DNA of 64,000 bases. Origin: Colius striatus (taxonomy: Eukaryota; Chordata; Aves; Coliiformes; Coliidae). Shown here one piece after another: positions 9,501-22,440 of this stretch (the first letter of the stretch is position 1; every line of letters begins with the position of its first letter). The notes under the pieces are model-generated. The model worked only from the letters and a program-made list of their open reading frames with translations, was not told where the DNA came from and did no database searches. The stretch spans positions 60,289,367-60,353,366 of the forward strand of contig NC_084760.1 of assembly GCF_028858725.1 (NCBI RefSeq). Direction: 5' to 3'. Position numbers and translations under genes: made by a program.

Positions 9501-12500
9501 GACCATCTACATATTGAGACCATCTAAAACACAACACAGGCAAGTATCACAGGCCCATCCTGGTGAATACAGAAGGACATGGCAGCTGTCCAGCTCTGTT
9601 TACACTGACTTAGGGTTCCTCCTCACGTAGGAAATTCACATCTGACCACTGAAAAATGACAGAGAGAAACTGAAGATCTGTTATACCCATCACTGCCAAA
9701 GAGACACATGAAATAGACAACAAGCAGTAGCCTGTCAGGCATTTCAAGTAGGAAGCCCCAAGACAATACTGTGGTTCACAGCTCAGTGGAGACCCTGGTC
9801 TATCTGAAATACACTATCCCATAAACTACATTCTAGAAAATCAGTGCTACTCTCTTAAAAGAAAATGCAGACTTCTCAGCAACATTAGTGCAACAGGTCT
9901 GAAAATTTGTTTTTAGCATTTTTCCACAATTGTGTTCAATACAGCTACAAACACCTACAGTCTTTCATTTGTCCACAAGTAAATCTACAGTTTGGCATTC
10001 AAGCATAGACTTAGAGGTGGCGAAGAAAAGAGCCTAAGTTTTGGAAGTTTCTACTCAGGTAGAAGAGGTAGTAACTTGTTGTTTAGAGACATTACAAGAA
10101 AAGAAGAAAGGAAAATCCCAACAAGCTACAGAAAGAAAAGAAAACACCATAAGTTTTACCATGCTTTGTATGGCACCAGTAGGGTCTGTATTTGTAAGGT
10201 TTAAAATTTGATGACGAGGCTCTTCACCTTGCAGATAAATACCTTTTATTCCTCTGCTGAATCAGCTTGCAGAACAAGGAATATAAATTCATGATTATAA
10301 AGGGTTTTTTCAGACAATGTAAGCATTCATTACCTGTCATAGACAGATGGGTGTAGTGTGTATTAGCAGCTAGGAAGTTGACACCCATGCCCATAGCCCA
10401 GGCAGAGTGAAACTCAACGGCGGTCAGAAATGGCAGGACGTTCATCCAAGCCGTCGGGAAGAGCACGGTGTCCACCTGCAACTCGCTCACCAGGACCACG
10501 GCAGGCTCACGGAAAAGGATGTCAAAGCAAGTGAAAATGCCAAACTTCCCAAAGGGGGTCTCAAAGGTGACGGCTTCTGGCTCTTTTGGGTAACTAAATT
10601 GATTTTCTCCCATAAAGAGATTATACTGTAGGGGAAGTAAAAACAAGAAAGAGGTTAAAGATTCTTACTGCAATATCCTGGAGTCATGTCTTAAAACTCT
10701 TCAGAATGACCAGAGAAGGGTTTTGACCTCTGTTTGAAGCCTTCATATGTAGGAAGTCAGGCTAAAGTTGTATAGTTACCATAGTGCCCAAAAAGTGGAT
10801 ATGAGGAGACATATATTGCCCAGTCATCTACCTAGGAAAGCAACTAGCTATCTGCAGGTCTGTTGATGTCAACCACCTGCAACTCTCACAAAAATCATCT
10901 CTCCACTCTTCTCATCTTGTTTGTAATTCTGGTGACCCAAAAGGCTCACAGAAGAGAGATAACAGTGGAAGAAGAGCATGGAGGATCTGGTGCAAAGAGA
11001 TAAGACTGATGATTTTGGTGTGATGATACACAGAAGGATTGGAAGCACATGGCACCCCTAGGAAAAGTGAGATGGTACTAGAAGACACAGAGTGGAGAGG
11101 AAAACGAAGTCTGTGGTGATGGGGGAAAGAAAGATGATCTCAGCCAAAAGGAAAATCCAAGCTTATGACATACTCTGCAAAGAGAAAAATCCAAGTTTAC
11201 AAAATTCTCAGCTTTCCAACATTTTCCTTCTTCCCTCACATTCACGTTTAGCAAAAGAGTCCTTTAATCTCTGAGTGGCCTGGAATATAAACATGCAGTG
11301 AGCCAGAAAAGGAATTGAAGTTTACTGAACCTGGAGTTTAGCAACTGGGCCATAAGGCTGGCACAAGAGAGATCATCAATATCCCTCTCACCCAATTTTC
11401 TCACAAAGAAAAACTTTGCATCATCTTGGAAGAATCAGGTGAACTACTGGGCCTGATTTCAGAGTAGCCAGATCAGTGTGATATCTGGCACTCAACTCTC
11501 AAACAGCTTTCACAAATCTTGCAGGTAAGCACAAAAAAAATGAAAGAAAATATTTTAATTGGGTGCAAACGTTTCAATACTCTCATCTCTTTTCACTCCC
11601 AGGTTAGGCCTATGATTTTATTCAGATAATTCCCACTACACAAAAACTGTGCTGAAACATTATCAGAAAAAACTCCAAACAAAATCCCAGTAGGAAAAGG
11701 CCTATCTTCCTTAAATCAGATTACTCATCTAAGATGAGATGCAGATGAATATTTTAAAATCCTGGACAGTGAAGGGGTAATCTGGTGAAAACCTGGCATT
11801 GGAAACTAAAGCTGCTTAAGCAGCAGGATTTCCAGTAATAAGGAGTTAATGTACTGAGGATGCCAATCAAAACCATATGCCACTAAATTGGACCTGTGCA
11901 ATCATTTTTCATTTTAGTCTGTTTTGAGAAACATTCCAGGAAATGAAATTTAGAAACAACATTTCAGAAGAGAGATTCTTTTAAATTATTAACAGAAGTA
12001 AAAATCTGCCAGGGGACAATGACTGGCATTTAATTCTCTTGCCAAATGCAGACATTTTAGAAGTAGTGGAAAATAGATTCTGACTTTGCAAGGCCTCTTT
12101 ACCTTGTGGTAACGAGCCACTAGCTTCCCCTCTGGGTCAAAGACAACATCAGTATTGTACTGATAGCGACTGTCGCTGGGGCAGCCAGGATCACTGGAGT
12201 TACAGGGCTTCTTGTCCCCCATGTTTGCAACCACGTAGATGGAGTTATTCCTGGCCATGCAGCTGAGTCGTTCCTGCACTGGAGCATGACCAAACCTAGT
12301 GCATTTTTTGGAAAAAAAAAAAAAAAAAAAAAAGATTAATAAAACCCATGCTGTCGGTCGTGTCCATTGCTAGGGTGCTGAGGGCAGCATCTGCCCTGCA
12401 GCATCTCTGGTCCTGAACTCATGGCAGGGCAGATAGGTACACAGGGTTACTGCAGCACTGCCTTGGGTTCCTTCCTGCACCTTGGGGCAGCTCCTGGAGT

Positions 12501-14420
12501 CCTCCCATTGGCTTCTCAAGGTTAATGGACAAAAGCTCCAACACAAAAAGTTCCACCTAAATTTAAAGAAAAACTTATTTACTGTAAGGGTGAGGGAGCC
12601 TTGGCACAGGCTGCCCAGGGAAGGTGTGGAGTCTCCTTCTCTGGAGGTCTTCAAAACTCGCCTGGATGCCTCCCTGTGTGATGTGATCTAGGTGGAACTG
12701 CTTGAGCAGGAGGGTTGTATTAGATGATCTTTAGAGGTGCCTTCCAACCTCTACCATTTTATGATTCTGTGATTCTATGAGCTGGAGGGACATCACCCCT
12801 GGGCTACCTGCCACCAGCCCTTGGCAACTAGAATGTGCTCTGCAACAAGTAGATAACCCTAGGTCTGGAAAAGGGCAGGAAAAGAATTACTGGGCAGAGG
12901 AAGAGACTAACTTGGTATCATATAAGAGAATATCTTAGTATCTGGTTTAGCGGCACCTGAGGACGCTACATTCCCCATTATATTCCCACAAGCTCCTAAT
13001 GAAAACTCTGATTTAGAGTAGTGAAGAGATACATTGATCAACTTCATAAAAACTAACTGTGGGAAGAACTGGAATAAAGACTTGCTTAGAGATGCTGCCA
13101 CCCTACACCTCACATTCACTGCAAGACTCTGTATAGTTTCGCTACTTGTGTCTCAATAAAAGTTACACATCCTACACTTCTCCTTATTGTGAATCTTCCT
13201 CTTGAGATGCCAGAGAAATTAGATCCTCACAGATGTTATAACTCATCATCAAGCAGGTGCAGAAAGCTGTGGGGAAAATGCAGACCATAGCTGTAGTTTC
13301 ATGGCTGAGCTTCTTATTGTGTGTTGTATGGAACCGAAGTGCAGCCTTCAACTATAGGTTAGCTTATTGCTGCTGGAACATGATGTTTGAACAACAGATC
13401 AAGTTCTTCAGCACAGAGACCCTACAAATGCAGACTTTATCCTAATTGTGAAAAATTAAGATTAAAAGTCTCTGGGTTTGTATCCCTCAGAGGTTTTGGC
13501 TACTGACCTCAACACCTCTGTTACTAGTTGCACAGAAACTACTGACCAATAAAAGGCATGTGTGGTTTTGTTTTGAAAAAAAAAGTAAAAAAAACACAAA
13601 CAAACAAATCATCATCAACAAAAAAACTAGTGCTAACAACTGACATTCAGTTGATCTCAAAACAGTATGGAAAAAATGAAAGCAGAATAAGAAGCAGCAG
13701 GTTCTGGCTTCAAATCTTTTCAAAGTAAAAAAAAAGGCATTTCATCTATATTCAATAACCCAAATTGTCTGAATTCCTCTTTAAAGTGACTAATTCTTCA
13801 GCAATTAGTTATGGACATGATGTATATTTTAGCACATAACTTACCTTCATATGCAATTTTAAGTGAAACTTACCCTCATGTCACAAGTATTAGCATTTCG
13901 TAAGCATTTGCTGGGAGCAGCCCGTGACTCCATGAGACACCAGTTTGAAATCCCACTAACCACTGCAGAAGGAATCACCTTGTGGGGTCGGTGCAGGGAA
14001 TCCAGCTCACCGCTGGATCCGGGATATCCTCCAGGTAGGGGTAGATGGCTTCTCTCGTGAAACGCCAGCCGTAAATGCCATCTTCGGGAGTCACGATGAT
14101 GTGGGCACCCTGACACAACAGGCTCCGTTAAGAACTCACCCATCAACAGAAAACCAGAAGAGTCTGCAGGAGCAGAAGCCTCTCACTATCAACAATACAC
14201 CTAGTACCTGCTGCGCAGCTTCCTTGATGGCCCCTTCCAAGACATCCATGTTTCTGTTCATCAGGGCCAGAGCATCCTCAGGAGAGACGGGCTTGCTGGT
14301 GGCCTCTGGCAGGATGACTGCGTGCTCGTAGACGGCGGCGATGAAGGTGTCGGAGCCCAGGGTGTGGAGGGCTGTGAGCGCAAACACGGCAGCACACAGC
14401 AGAGGCCTGGGAGAGAGCAT
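6583..14420 (-). CDS. VNN: Vanin copy B, complete seven-exon pantetheinase
   Basis: Exons: 14420-14208, 14109-13979, 12295-12103, 10625-10334, 9215-8845, 7137-6967 and 6711-6583. All have GT-AG junctions, and the 1500-nt frame encodes 499 aa. A signal peptide starts at MLSPRPLL, and this ATG is preferred because it puts the hydrophobic core at the N-terminus. The nitrilase-fold triad is E80 ([10 protein letters not shown]), K179 (RYHKYNLF) and C212 (FTCFDILF), matching human VNN1 E79/K178/C211. The C-terminal domain includes [13 protein letters not shown] and the exon 6 motif [11 protein letters not shown]. The protein ends GRWYEKD plus a short polar tail, without the hydrophobic GPI-anchor signal of mammalian VNN1, so a secreted enzyme is expected. 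Role: pantetheine to pantothenate plus cysteamine. A CR1 sits in intron 2. Orthology to mammalian VNN1, 2 or 3 cannot be set by eye. Confidence 0.95.
12310..12333 (+). repeat. Poly-A run beside the exon 3 acceptor of vanin copy B
   Basis: A run of about 22 A lies 15 bp from the exon 3 acceptor. On the coding strand it is a long poly-T that extends the polypyrimidine tract. It does not look like a LINE tail with target-site duplications. Confidence 0.7.
12520..12779 (+). mobile_element. CR1 LINE 3' fragment in intron 2 of copy B
   Basis: It contains the CR1 3' region (AGCCTTGGCACAGGCTGCCC, then the TAGATGATCT motif) and ends in repeats of the ATTCTATGA type. It is 5'-truncated and inserted antisense to the vanin gene. 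The 12361-12519 stretch before it is not recognisable as CR1. Confidence 0.9.
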
Positions 14421-14454
14421 GGCTGCTGCCTGTGGCTCCTGCATCAGGCGTGGG

Positions 14455-14463
14455 GAATATAAA
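14455..14463 (-). promoter_or_regulatory. TATA-like box of vanin copy B
   Basis: The minus strand reads TTTATATTC about 35-43 bp upstream of the ATG at 14420. The spacing implies a very short 5' UTR, so the real start may use another element. Confidence 0.3.
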
Positions 14464-15103
14464 CCCGACAGAGAGAGGCAGACACCAGTAAGCTTCCTTT
14501 GGAAATAATCTTCTATTGAGCAATCTGGGAAAGTACAGTTTAGGTCTGCCAACAATTAGGATATTTCTTTTTAGAGAGAACTCAAATAAACATTGCTGTG
14601 AGACCTTGTTTCTAATTTGAAAATATATAAATGAAAGGTGAAGAAAAGGCTAAGAGACCATGTCAGATGCAGTACTGATCTACAGGGAGCTCCATGGAAT
14701 GGACATCTGCACATTCCCCTCCAGGCTTCCAAATCCATCTCAGGGTGAATGCAGACTTCCCTGCTTAGGTCAAACTGCTCCATATAACCTTACTGCACGT
14801 GGCTGCCATTGGTTAAAAATTCAGCTGGTGCTTAAGGTAACCACCTGCATGAGGTACAGCTGTGTGCTTCAGAGTGGGGATGATCCATCAGCTCTTAGGA
14901 CATGTATGAATCTGTCATGCCTCTTGCCTTTGGCCTAGCGCTCCTTGGAGTTGTAGTAGATGCCCTGAGAGTGTCCTCTCTCCTGAGCTCATGCTGCAAC
15001 ATACACTAACCTTTGAACTGTGCTGATCTATCTGCCTAGAGATACATGTACTCACTTGCTGTGGGAGAAAGGATTAAACAGTTGAGTTTTTTACTCTTCT
15101 TGC

Positions 15104-15162
15104 AGGGAGGTTGAACTAGATAATCTTTAAAAGTCTCTTCCAACCCCAACCATTCTATGATA
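15104..15162 (+). mobile_element. Short CR1 3' tail
   Basis: It reads GGGAGGTTGAACTAGATAAT through to CCATTCTATGAT, the terminal 60 bp of a CR1. It is absent from the paralogous place near 1868, so it entered after the two upstream regions separated. Confidence 0.85.
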
Positions 15163-15235
15163 AGGCATTTTTTTGCACAATAAGCAATTTGAAATTACTT
15201 TTACAGATGAGTATTTTAAAATTACTTATACACTG

Positions 15236-15360
15236 CAGCTTAACGTGCTTGCCACCAGCACAGGACAGGATGACCATGTGCCTGTAGGTGACTGCAACAA
15301 AGGTGCTGAAGGCAAGAGTCTGAAGGACTGTGAGTACAAACATCGTAGCATGTAGGAGAC
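15236..15360 (-). pseudogene. VNN: Degenerate vanin exon 1 upstream of copy B
   Basis: The minus-strand reading MFVLTVLQTLAFSTFVAVTY then RHMVIL resembles the signal-peptide end and first conserved block of vanin exon 1 (copy [26 protein letters not shown]). After VIL the frame leaves the family and no donor follows. It is much more diverged than the relic at 2133. Both relics lie roughly 0.8-1.0 kb upstream of an intact exon 1, which suggests an older tandem duplication unit. No linked exons 2-7 are seen. Confidence 0.7.
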
Positions 15361-15511
15361 ACTGGATGGTACCTTGCAGCTCCTAGAGTGCTCTGATCCA
15401 TGGAGAAATGCATTGGAAAGAAAACAGAAGAAAAAAGCAACAGCAAAAAGCAGAGTAAAAGCAAAAGGTAAAGCAAAATGCAAAAAGAAAAAAAGAAAGA
15501 AGAAAGAGGGA

Positions 15512-16652
15512 TATAGTGATTTTGCCTGGGCCAGTTTTTTTTTGTAGTGAGGGGGCTACAGAGGTGGCTTCTTTAAACAAATTGTTGACAGAAGTTTCCC
15601 CTGTAGCTCATAGGGTTAGGGCCAGTCAATTCTAAGCTGGACCCTGCACCTGACCCAGGCCTGGCCAATTAGTGATGGAGGTAACGCCTCTGTGAATAAT
15701 ATATTTGAGAAGGGGAAGAAGTTGCTGTGCAGTTGCTCAACAGCAGCAGCAACAGGGAGTGACATTGTGAGAACATCTCTGCACACACCAAGGTCAGTGG
15801 AGAAGGAGGGGAAGGAGGGTGCTTAGGCACTGAAAAGGCTCCCCTGTGATATGTGGTGAAGACCATGGTGAAGCAGGTTATCCCCCCGCAGTCCATGGAG
15901 TCCACCAGGGAGCAGAGATCTACCCGCAGCCTGTGGAGGACCCCATGCCGGAGAGGGTGGATGCCTGAAGGAGGCTGTGACTCTGTGGAAAGCTCACCCT
16001 GGAGCAAGTTCCTGGCAGGACCCGGGAGTCCGTGGGGAAAGAGGACCCCATGCCAGAGCAAGTTTGCTGTCAGGACTTGTAATCCTGTGAGGGACTCACC
16101 CTGGAGCAGTCAGTCCCTGAAGGACTGTTCTCCCGGTGGATGACCCGTGTTGGGGCAGGGTGTGAGGAGCTGCCTCTGTGAGAGGCCCTGTGCCAGAGCA
16201 GTTCATGAGGAGCTGCAGCCCATGGGAAGGACCGACACTGGAGAAGTTTGTGAGGGACTGTCTCCTGTGGGGAGGGACTCCACAGTGTGAGGAGGCCTCC
16301 CCCTGAGAAAAAGCAGTGGCAAAGTCCATCTGTACTGAACTGACCGCAACCCCCTTCCCCCATCCTCTGCACTGCTGTGGTGCGGGGGAAAGGAGTCCTG
16401 GGAAGAGGAGAGGTAGGGGGAGGTTTTTTTAAGATGGTTTTATTTCTCATCTCCTTGCTCTTATTGTTCCTTTAATAAATCAAACCTTTTTCTCCCTAAG
16501 TTGAGTCTGTTTTGCCTGTGACGCTAATTGTTGAGTGATCTTTCCATCCTTATCTCAACTCACAAGCCATTTGTTATATTTCTCTCTCTCCTGTCCAGTT
16601 TAGGAGGCGGAGTGATTTTATGACTTGGTGGACATCGGGCTAAACCACCACA
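15512..16652 (+). mobile_element. Solo LTR, ERVL-like avian family
   Basis: The right end reads GGGCTAAACCACCACA and the left end aligns with the inverted form (TATAGTGATTTTGCC). A polyadenylation signal is at about 16473-16478, followed by a U5-like stretch (GTTGAGTCTGTTTTGCCTG). Flanks AGGGA and GGGGA fit an aged 5-bp target-site duplication. No internal retroviral region is present, so it is a fossil LTR of about 1.14 kb. Confidence 0.8.
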
Positions 16653-18849
16653 GGGGACAAAGTTCAGCTTTGAAAGAGGTAGGAGCACTTGGTTTGCAAA
16701 GCATTATCTTGGAATCAGGGTCATTGGTGACGTGGAATAGTGTAACAGTACACAGTAGTCAACGAGACTAAAAAACTGAGCAATAAGTTATTAAACATAT
16801 GGCTAGAAAAGTGGTCCAATTTCTTTTGTTATACTTTTCTCTGTAATTGTTTGCAATAGACTTTTGTTATCTATGTTGGCTCAGCAATGATACCCAGGTG
16901 AAAGATGGATGTGTCACCCCAGCATATAGCCTTGTGTAAAGTTTTAGTGGCAAAGGTGCATGTCTTAAAAACTGCTTTAAGCTAATGTCCTCATATTCTC
17001 TGATTCCTGCACTACACGTCAATATGTGCAGCTTGCTTAACTTTGCTAGACCAAAGTCATTACATTAGGATCTCACTGTACCTAGATTAATACACTTAAT
17101 ATGCCAGCAACAGAACTGTCACTTGCATTTATCCTAGTGGCTCTCCCAGACTTTTGTGTTTAGCTGCACATCACTTTCCAACAGCCTTCCACCAAAAATA
17201 TGCATCTGGAGGGAATGTTTTCCCTGGAAATAAGGCAGGTGAGTACCTCATTGCTTGTCTGTCACTACCTTGAAGCAGGAGAGCAGGCTGGTTCATCAGG
17301 TGCAGCAACATGCCTGCTCCTCTGCTCACCTTTCCTGTGCCTGCGAACATGCTTTGTACTGAGGCGCATTAATTTTTAATCTTCAATTCAGTTCAAACAC
17401 GCTTTTTTTTTCTATGACATTTTCCATTTTTTTTTTTTACTTTCTAGTTGTTGCAGTACTCTCATTTGGAAAAAGTTTTCTGAATAGTGGGAAGCAGAAC
17501 AGGCTGTCTGCCATCAGCTGCAGCAGACTGTTGTTGCACAGCTGTCTCAGAAAAGACAGAACCATGAGTGAGTGCAAGCACCAGAGAGTTTCCTGCAGGA
17601 GCAGCATTGATGGAGGGTGTCAGTCAGTAGGAACATTGATTTATATCAGTTAATGTTTACCTCTAAGTACTTCTCTACATACATTACTAGATATTGCATG
17701 CTCCTTCCAGCATCTTAAATATGAGCCTTCAAAAAGCTGCAATAGAGATTTCAGTGACGATTGAAACAACATAACGTATAAGCCCATCCCCCTGCCTTGT
17801 TTTTCTTACCAAAATAAATATGTATTCATGTATTAACATTAACTACAACCAAACATAAGGATGAAGCAGTAAAAACTCCCTCGTTTAGCAGCAGCTAAGA
17901 CGACAGGCAGTCCAGAAAAGTGACTGCCCTGGCAAGGTTGAGCAGAAAAAGTTACAAGGGGCAAGGCCAGGGTACTGCCCCTCAACATTCCAGTCACATT
18001 GCCAGGACATAGGGGTTTCTGTAGCACAGTGGGATGGATGCATCCCTGTCTGCCTCTATTCCAGCAGGCATCACCACCTACTGCTTTCAGAGCTGGGAGT
18101 TCAACCCGGAAAAAGGAACTAATGCCAGCTAAATGAACAAACATAGTGAACCCATCAAATAAAACTTAACACAGCTACAGCAATTCAGGCTACATATGGC
18201 TGAGGGCAATGTAAAAGAAAGCTTACCCCACAGCTCCCTCTATTTTTCACACCTTTATTGTCCCGATCCACTCCGCTCACCCCTGTACTGAACTCTTCCT
18301 TCCCGTCTTGATACTGACAAAGAATGGTGGTTATCTGAGGATGTACTTTTGTGAAACTTAGCTGTAGAGGTAGTCTGTCTTCAGATTTTGGTCCTGCTCC
18401 GTTTCTTGTGCTGAGAGAGACCGTGTGGAAGACTATTCCTTGTCTGAAGGATTAAGCTTACTGTAGAAAGTCCATGTGAAAGGTCACGCCTGTGACTACG
18501 CAATCACTGCAAAGCAGTGAGGAAGTGTGGGCAGGGATAAGGAACTCAGAGGCCGCTTATTTTTAGCAGCAGGGCATGGTTATATTGTTTACCTGTAACA
18601 GGACACCACGTTCTAGGGCACAGATATAAATGCAGAGATATAATGCTTTTTCTCCACAAACAAGAAGATAGTTTTCCATTACTTCTATTGTATGAATTGT
18701 AGAAGGCTATAGTTTAATACTCTTACAGTCCAAAAATCTTCTTTTTACAATGTTTATTTTGTTAAAAAACAATGTATTTTGCATTCTGCAAGTCTATTTT
18801 TTGTGGCATTGGTCGGATTAAATGTGAACAATGTTTGACAACACTCATC
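16653..18849. other. Intergenic DNA
   Basis: No gene, CR1 tail or tandem array was recognised. Small open stretches such as 17839-18144 (minus) show no known domain. Confidence 0.5.
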
Positions 18850-19953
18850 TACAAGAAGAGCTGGAAGGAGGACCATGGGAACTACAGGTCTGTTAGCCTG
18901 ACCTCAGTTCCAGGGAAGGGTATGTAGCAGATCATACCGAGCGCCATCCTGAGGCACATACAGGAAAACCAGATGGCAGGTGGTTACCAGTGGTGTTCCC
19001 CAGGGCTCGGTATTGGGGCCTGTTCTATTTAACATCTTTATCAAATAGCTGGATGAGGGGATCGAGTTGCACCCTCAATACTTTTGCTGATGACACGAAG
19101 CTGAGCGGGAACATAGATCTGTTTGAGGGTAGGAAAACTCTTCAGAGGGACTTGGACAGGCTGCAGCAATAAGCTAAAGCTAATTACATGAGGTTCAACA
19201 AGGCCAAGTGCCAGGTCCTGCACTTGGGCCACAAGAACCCCATGCAGTGTTACAGGCTTAGGGCAGAGTGGCTGGAGAGTTGTCCTGCAGAAAAGGACCT
19301 GGAGCTGTTAATTGACAGCCCGCTGAACATGAGCCAGCAGTGTGCCCAGGTGGCTGAGAAGGCCAATGGTATCCTGGCCTCTATCAGATATAATGTGACC
19401 AACAGGACCAAAGTGGTGATTGTCCCCTTGTACTCAGCACTGGTGAGGCTGCACCTCAAATACTGTGTCCAGTTCTGAGTCCCTCACTATAAGAAAGACA
19501 TTGAGGTGCTGAAGCATGTTCAGAGACAGGCAACAAAGCTGGTGAAGGTCTGGAGAACAAGTCTTATGAGGAGTGGCCGAGGATGTTTAGCCTAGGAGGG
19601 GGCAGAGAGGAGACATGATGACTCTGTACAATTACCTGAGAGGAGCCTGTAGTGAGGTGGGGGTTGATCTCTCCAGTAATGAATGATAGGACAAGAGTAA
19701 CTAGCCTGAAGTTGTGCCAGGAATTTTAGATTGAACATTAGGAATATCTTTTTCACTGAGAGGCTTTTTAGACACTGGCGCAGGCTGCCCAGGGAGGCAG
19801 TGGAGTGACCATCTCTAGAGATATTTAAAAGACACATAGATGAGGTGCTGAGGGATATGATTTAGTTTAGTGATGGGCTTGGCAGTGGGAGGTTAGTGCT
19901 TGGACTCGATGATCTTAAAGGCCTTTTCTAACCATTGTAATTCTATGATTTCA
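18850..19953 (+). mobile_element. CR1 LINE, about 1.1-kb 3' portion with reverse-transcriptase remnant
   Basis: It starts in the segment encoding the RT domain (GTTAGCCTGACCTCAGTTCC, then a VPQGS-like region). It carries the RT motif FADDTKLSG near 19083 and the CR1 blocks [18 protein letters not shown] and [17 protein letters not shown] at 19188-19478, and ends TTCTATGATTT. Stops and frame changes interrupt it, so it is a dead 5'-truncated copy. Confidence 0.93.
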
Positions 19954-20352
19954 AAACAAACCTACAGATCAAACAGCATTTACTGCATGTAGAAACTTGA
20001 GCTGCACCACATAATATAATCCAGGCCACCTGATTAGAAAGTACAGTCTGCAGTGCTTGCACTCACACATGAGCCAGTGCATTCATCTGTTCAAATGTTC
20101 ACTACCCTTCCCCAATATCTGCCTGCACAGCCCCAACTCTTGCTTGCACACTAGCATGAGCAACAATTTCATGGGAAGAGAGATATTCACCTGCAAAATT
20201 GCAGATTTTTTCATATGGACCTGCCTGACTGCTTGAAAAAGTTGACACAGTTATCAATAGTTTTGTGAAAATGAAATTTTCCACACACTAAAATAAAACT
20301 GTTGTCCAGAAAGATTCAAGCAGACTTGTTGAACATGGCATGAAAACACATT

Positions 20353-21298
20353 AGAATCATAGAATCACAGAATGGTAGGGGTTGGAAGGGACCTCTAGAG
20401 ATCATCTAGTCCAACCCCCCTGCAGAAGCAGGTTCACCTAGATCAGGTCGCATAGGAACATGTCCAGGCGGGTCTTGAAGACCTCCAAGGAAGGAGACTC
20501 CACAACCCCTCTGGGCAGCCTGTGCCAGGGCTCACTCACCCTCATAGTGAAATCGTTTTTTCTTATGTTTAAGGGGAACTTTTTCTGTTCCAGTTTCATC
20601 CCATTACCCCTTGTCCTGTTACTAGCTATTACAGAAAAAAGGGATGTCCCAACCTCCTGACACTCACCCTTTACATATTTATAAATGTTAATAAGATCAC
20701 CCTTCAGTCTCCTCTTCTCCAGACTGAACAGCCCCAGTTCCCTCAGCCTTTCCTCGTATGAAAGATGTTCTATTCCCCTGATCATCTTGGTAGCCTTGCA
20801 CTGAACTCTCTGCAGCACTTCCCTGTCTGTCTTGAGCTGGGGAGCCCAGAAGTGGACACAGGACTCCAGATGAGGCCTCACCACAGCAGAGTAGAGGGTG
20901 GAAGAACCTCCCTTGACCTGCTGGCCACACTCTTCTTGATGCATCCCAGGATGCCATTGGCCTTCTTGGCCACAAGGGCACATTGCTGGCTCATGTTTAG
21001 CTTATTATCAATCAGGAGTCCCAGGTCTCTCTCTGCAGAGCTGCTCTTCAGCAATTTGACCCCCAGCCTGTACTGGTGCATGGGGTTGTTCCTTCCCAGA
21101 TGCAGGACTCTACATTTGTCCTTGTTGAACCTCATGAGGTTCCTCTCTGCCCAACTCTCAAGCTGGTCGAGATCCCGCTGAATGGCAGCACAGTCTTCTG
21201 GGGAATGAGCCAGTCCTCCTAGTTTGGTGTCATTAGGGAACTTGCTGAGGGTAGACTCTGTCCCCTCATCCAGGTCGTTGATGAAGATGTTGAAAACT
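20353..21298 (-). mobile_element. CR1 LINE fragment, about 0.95 kb
   Basis: Its 3' end is at 20353 (TCATAGAATCACAGAATGG on the plus strand). The minus strand carries the blocks [20 protein letters not shown] (21135-20878) and [20 protein letters not shown]. It belongs to a different CR1 subtype from the copy at 18850, and the two lie in opposite orientations 400 bp apart. Confidence 0.93.
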
Positions 21299-21435
21299 TG
21301 TGTTTACTTTTCAAAGTAAACAATAAAAGTTCAACTTTCATTCTTCAAAGGTTCAGTTAAACTCCAGTTTAGAAATGTGTGCGTGTATTCAGAGATGAGG
21401 TAGAACAGTATTGTGGAAACCACTTCTTGCTCCAC

Positions 21436-22435
21436 TGTTCTTGTTTAGCAAGAAGCAGCTTTTGGCTTAGTAACAGGGGGAGCGGGTTGCAGTGAAGACC
21501 CGGTAAAGAGTTTGCGGACTCTCCCCCGGCTCCTGGGTTCACACCCACCTCCGGCCCGGCTGGGCCAATCTGGCGCCTCTGCCATCACTATTTAGGGGAC
21601 GGGAATTTGAAATGCGAGTCAGGAGGTGTAAGAGTGATACAAGATGGAGGTGACCACGCGGACCCTTCAGCCAGAGGAGGAAGGAAGGAGAAGCAGTAGA
21701 CCAGAGACCCCTCTGCAAGCCATGGCGAGAATGCAAGCTGTGCCCCTGCAACCTATGGAGACCCTTGGCAGGACCGAGAGTTACCAGCAGCTCCATGTGA
21801 GTGAGCCCGGACGGGCGAGGGACTGTGTGGGGAGACGGCCATGGCCCAGGCCGTGTTGGAGAGCCTGTACGCCGCAGAGCAGCCCCACACGAGAGGCAGA
21901 GAGGAGCTGCAGCCTTTGGAATGGGTGCACGTCGGAGCAGCCCGTGCAGGTCTGCCATGCGTGTGAGTTACCCCACGGACTTGCAGGGACGACTGGCGTG
22001 GAGTTCACCCGTCCTGAGGAGGGACAAACGGCAGAAGCTATCAGGAACAGACTAACTGAAACCCCCACTGCCTGCCCCCCCGAACCGTTCGGGGGGGAAG
22101 GCACGGTAAAAACTCCGGGATCAGGGCTCTGAGCCCGGGAAGAGGGGAGGTGTGGCAAGAAGGTGTTCTTAAAAAGGCTGGTTGGACTCTTCATTGATGT
22201 ATTACTCTGTGTTGTTTCGTTTTGGTTATGTTTTGGGTTTTTGGGGGTATGTTTTAGTTGATGTTGCATTAAATTATTTTTTTCTCTGTTTTCTTCCCCA
22301 AACCGAGTAGCCTGGTCTGTTTTGTCCTGAACCTTAAGCGGCAATTAAGCTCTCCCTGCCCTTGAGCAATTCTCACCCACTTCGGTACTCAGGCTAATCG
22401 TGGTCTTTGTTCCCTGATGGGCCTAAACCAGGACA
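21436..22435 (+). mobile_element. Solo LTR with perfect 5-bp target-site duplication
   Basis: The LTR is exactly 1000 bp, starting TGTTCTTGTTTAG and ending CTAAACCAGGACA, so its ends are imperfect inverted repeats. It is flanked on both sides by TCCAC (21431-21435 and 22436-22440). The 5-bp duplication and end sequence fit an ERVL-type element. An ATTAAA signal near 22268 and a U5-like region set the plus orientation. It lies about 370 bp beyond the stop codon of vanin copy A, in the opposite orientation to that gene. Confidence 0.9.
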
Positions 22436-22440
22436 TCCAC

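Noticed and set aside
12310-12333. Poly-A run as a processed-pseudogene or LINE tail
   Set aside because: No retroposed sequence or target-site duplication is attached. It reads as an expanded polypyrimidine tract on the gene strand.
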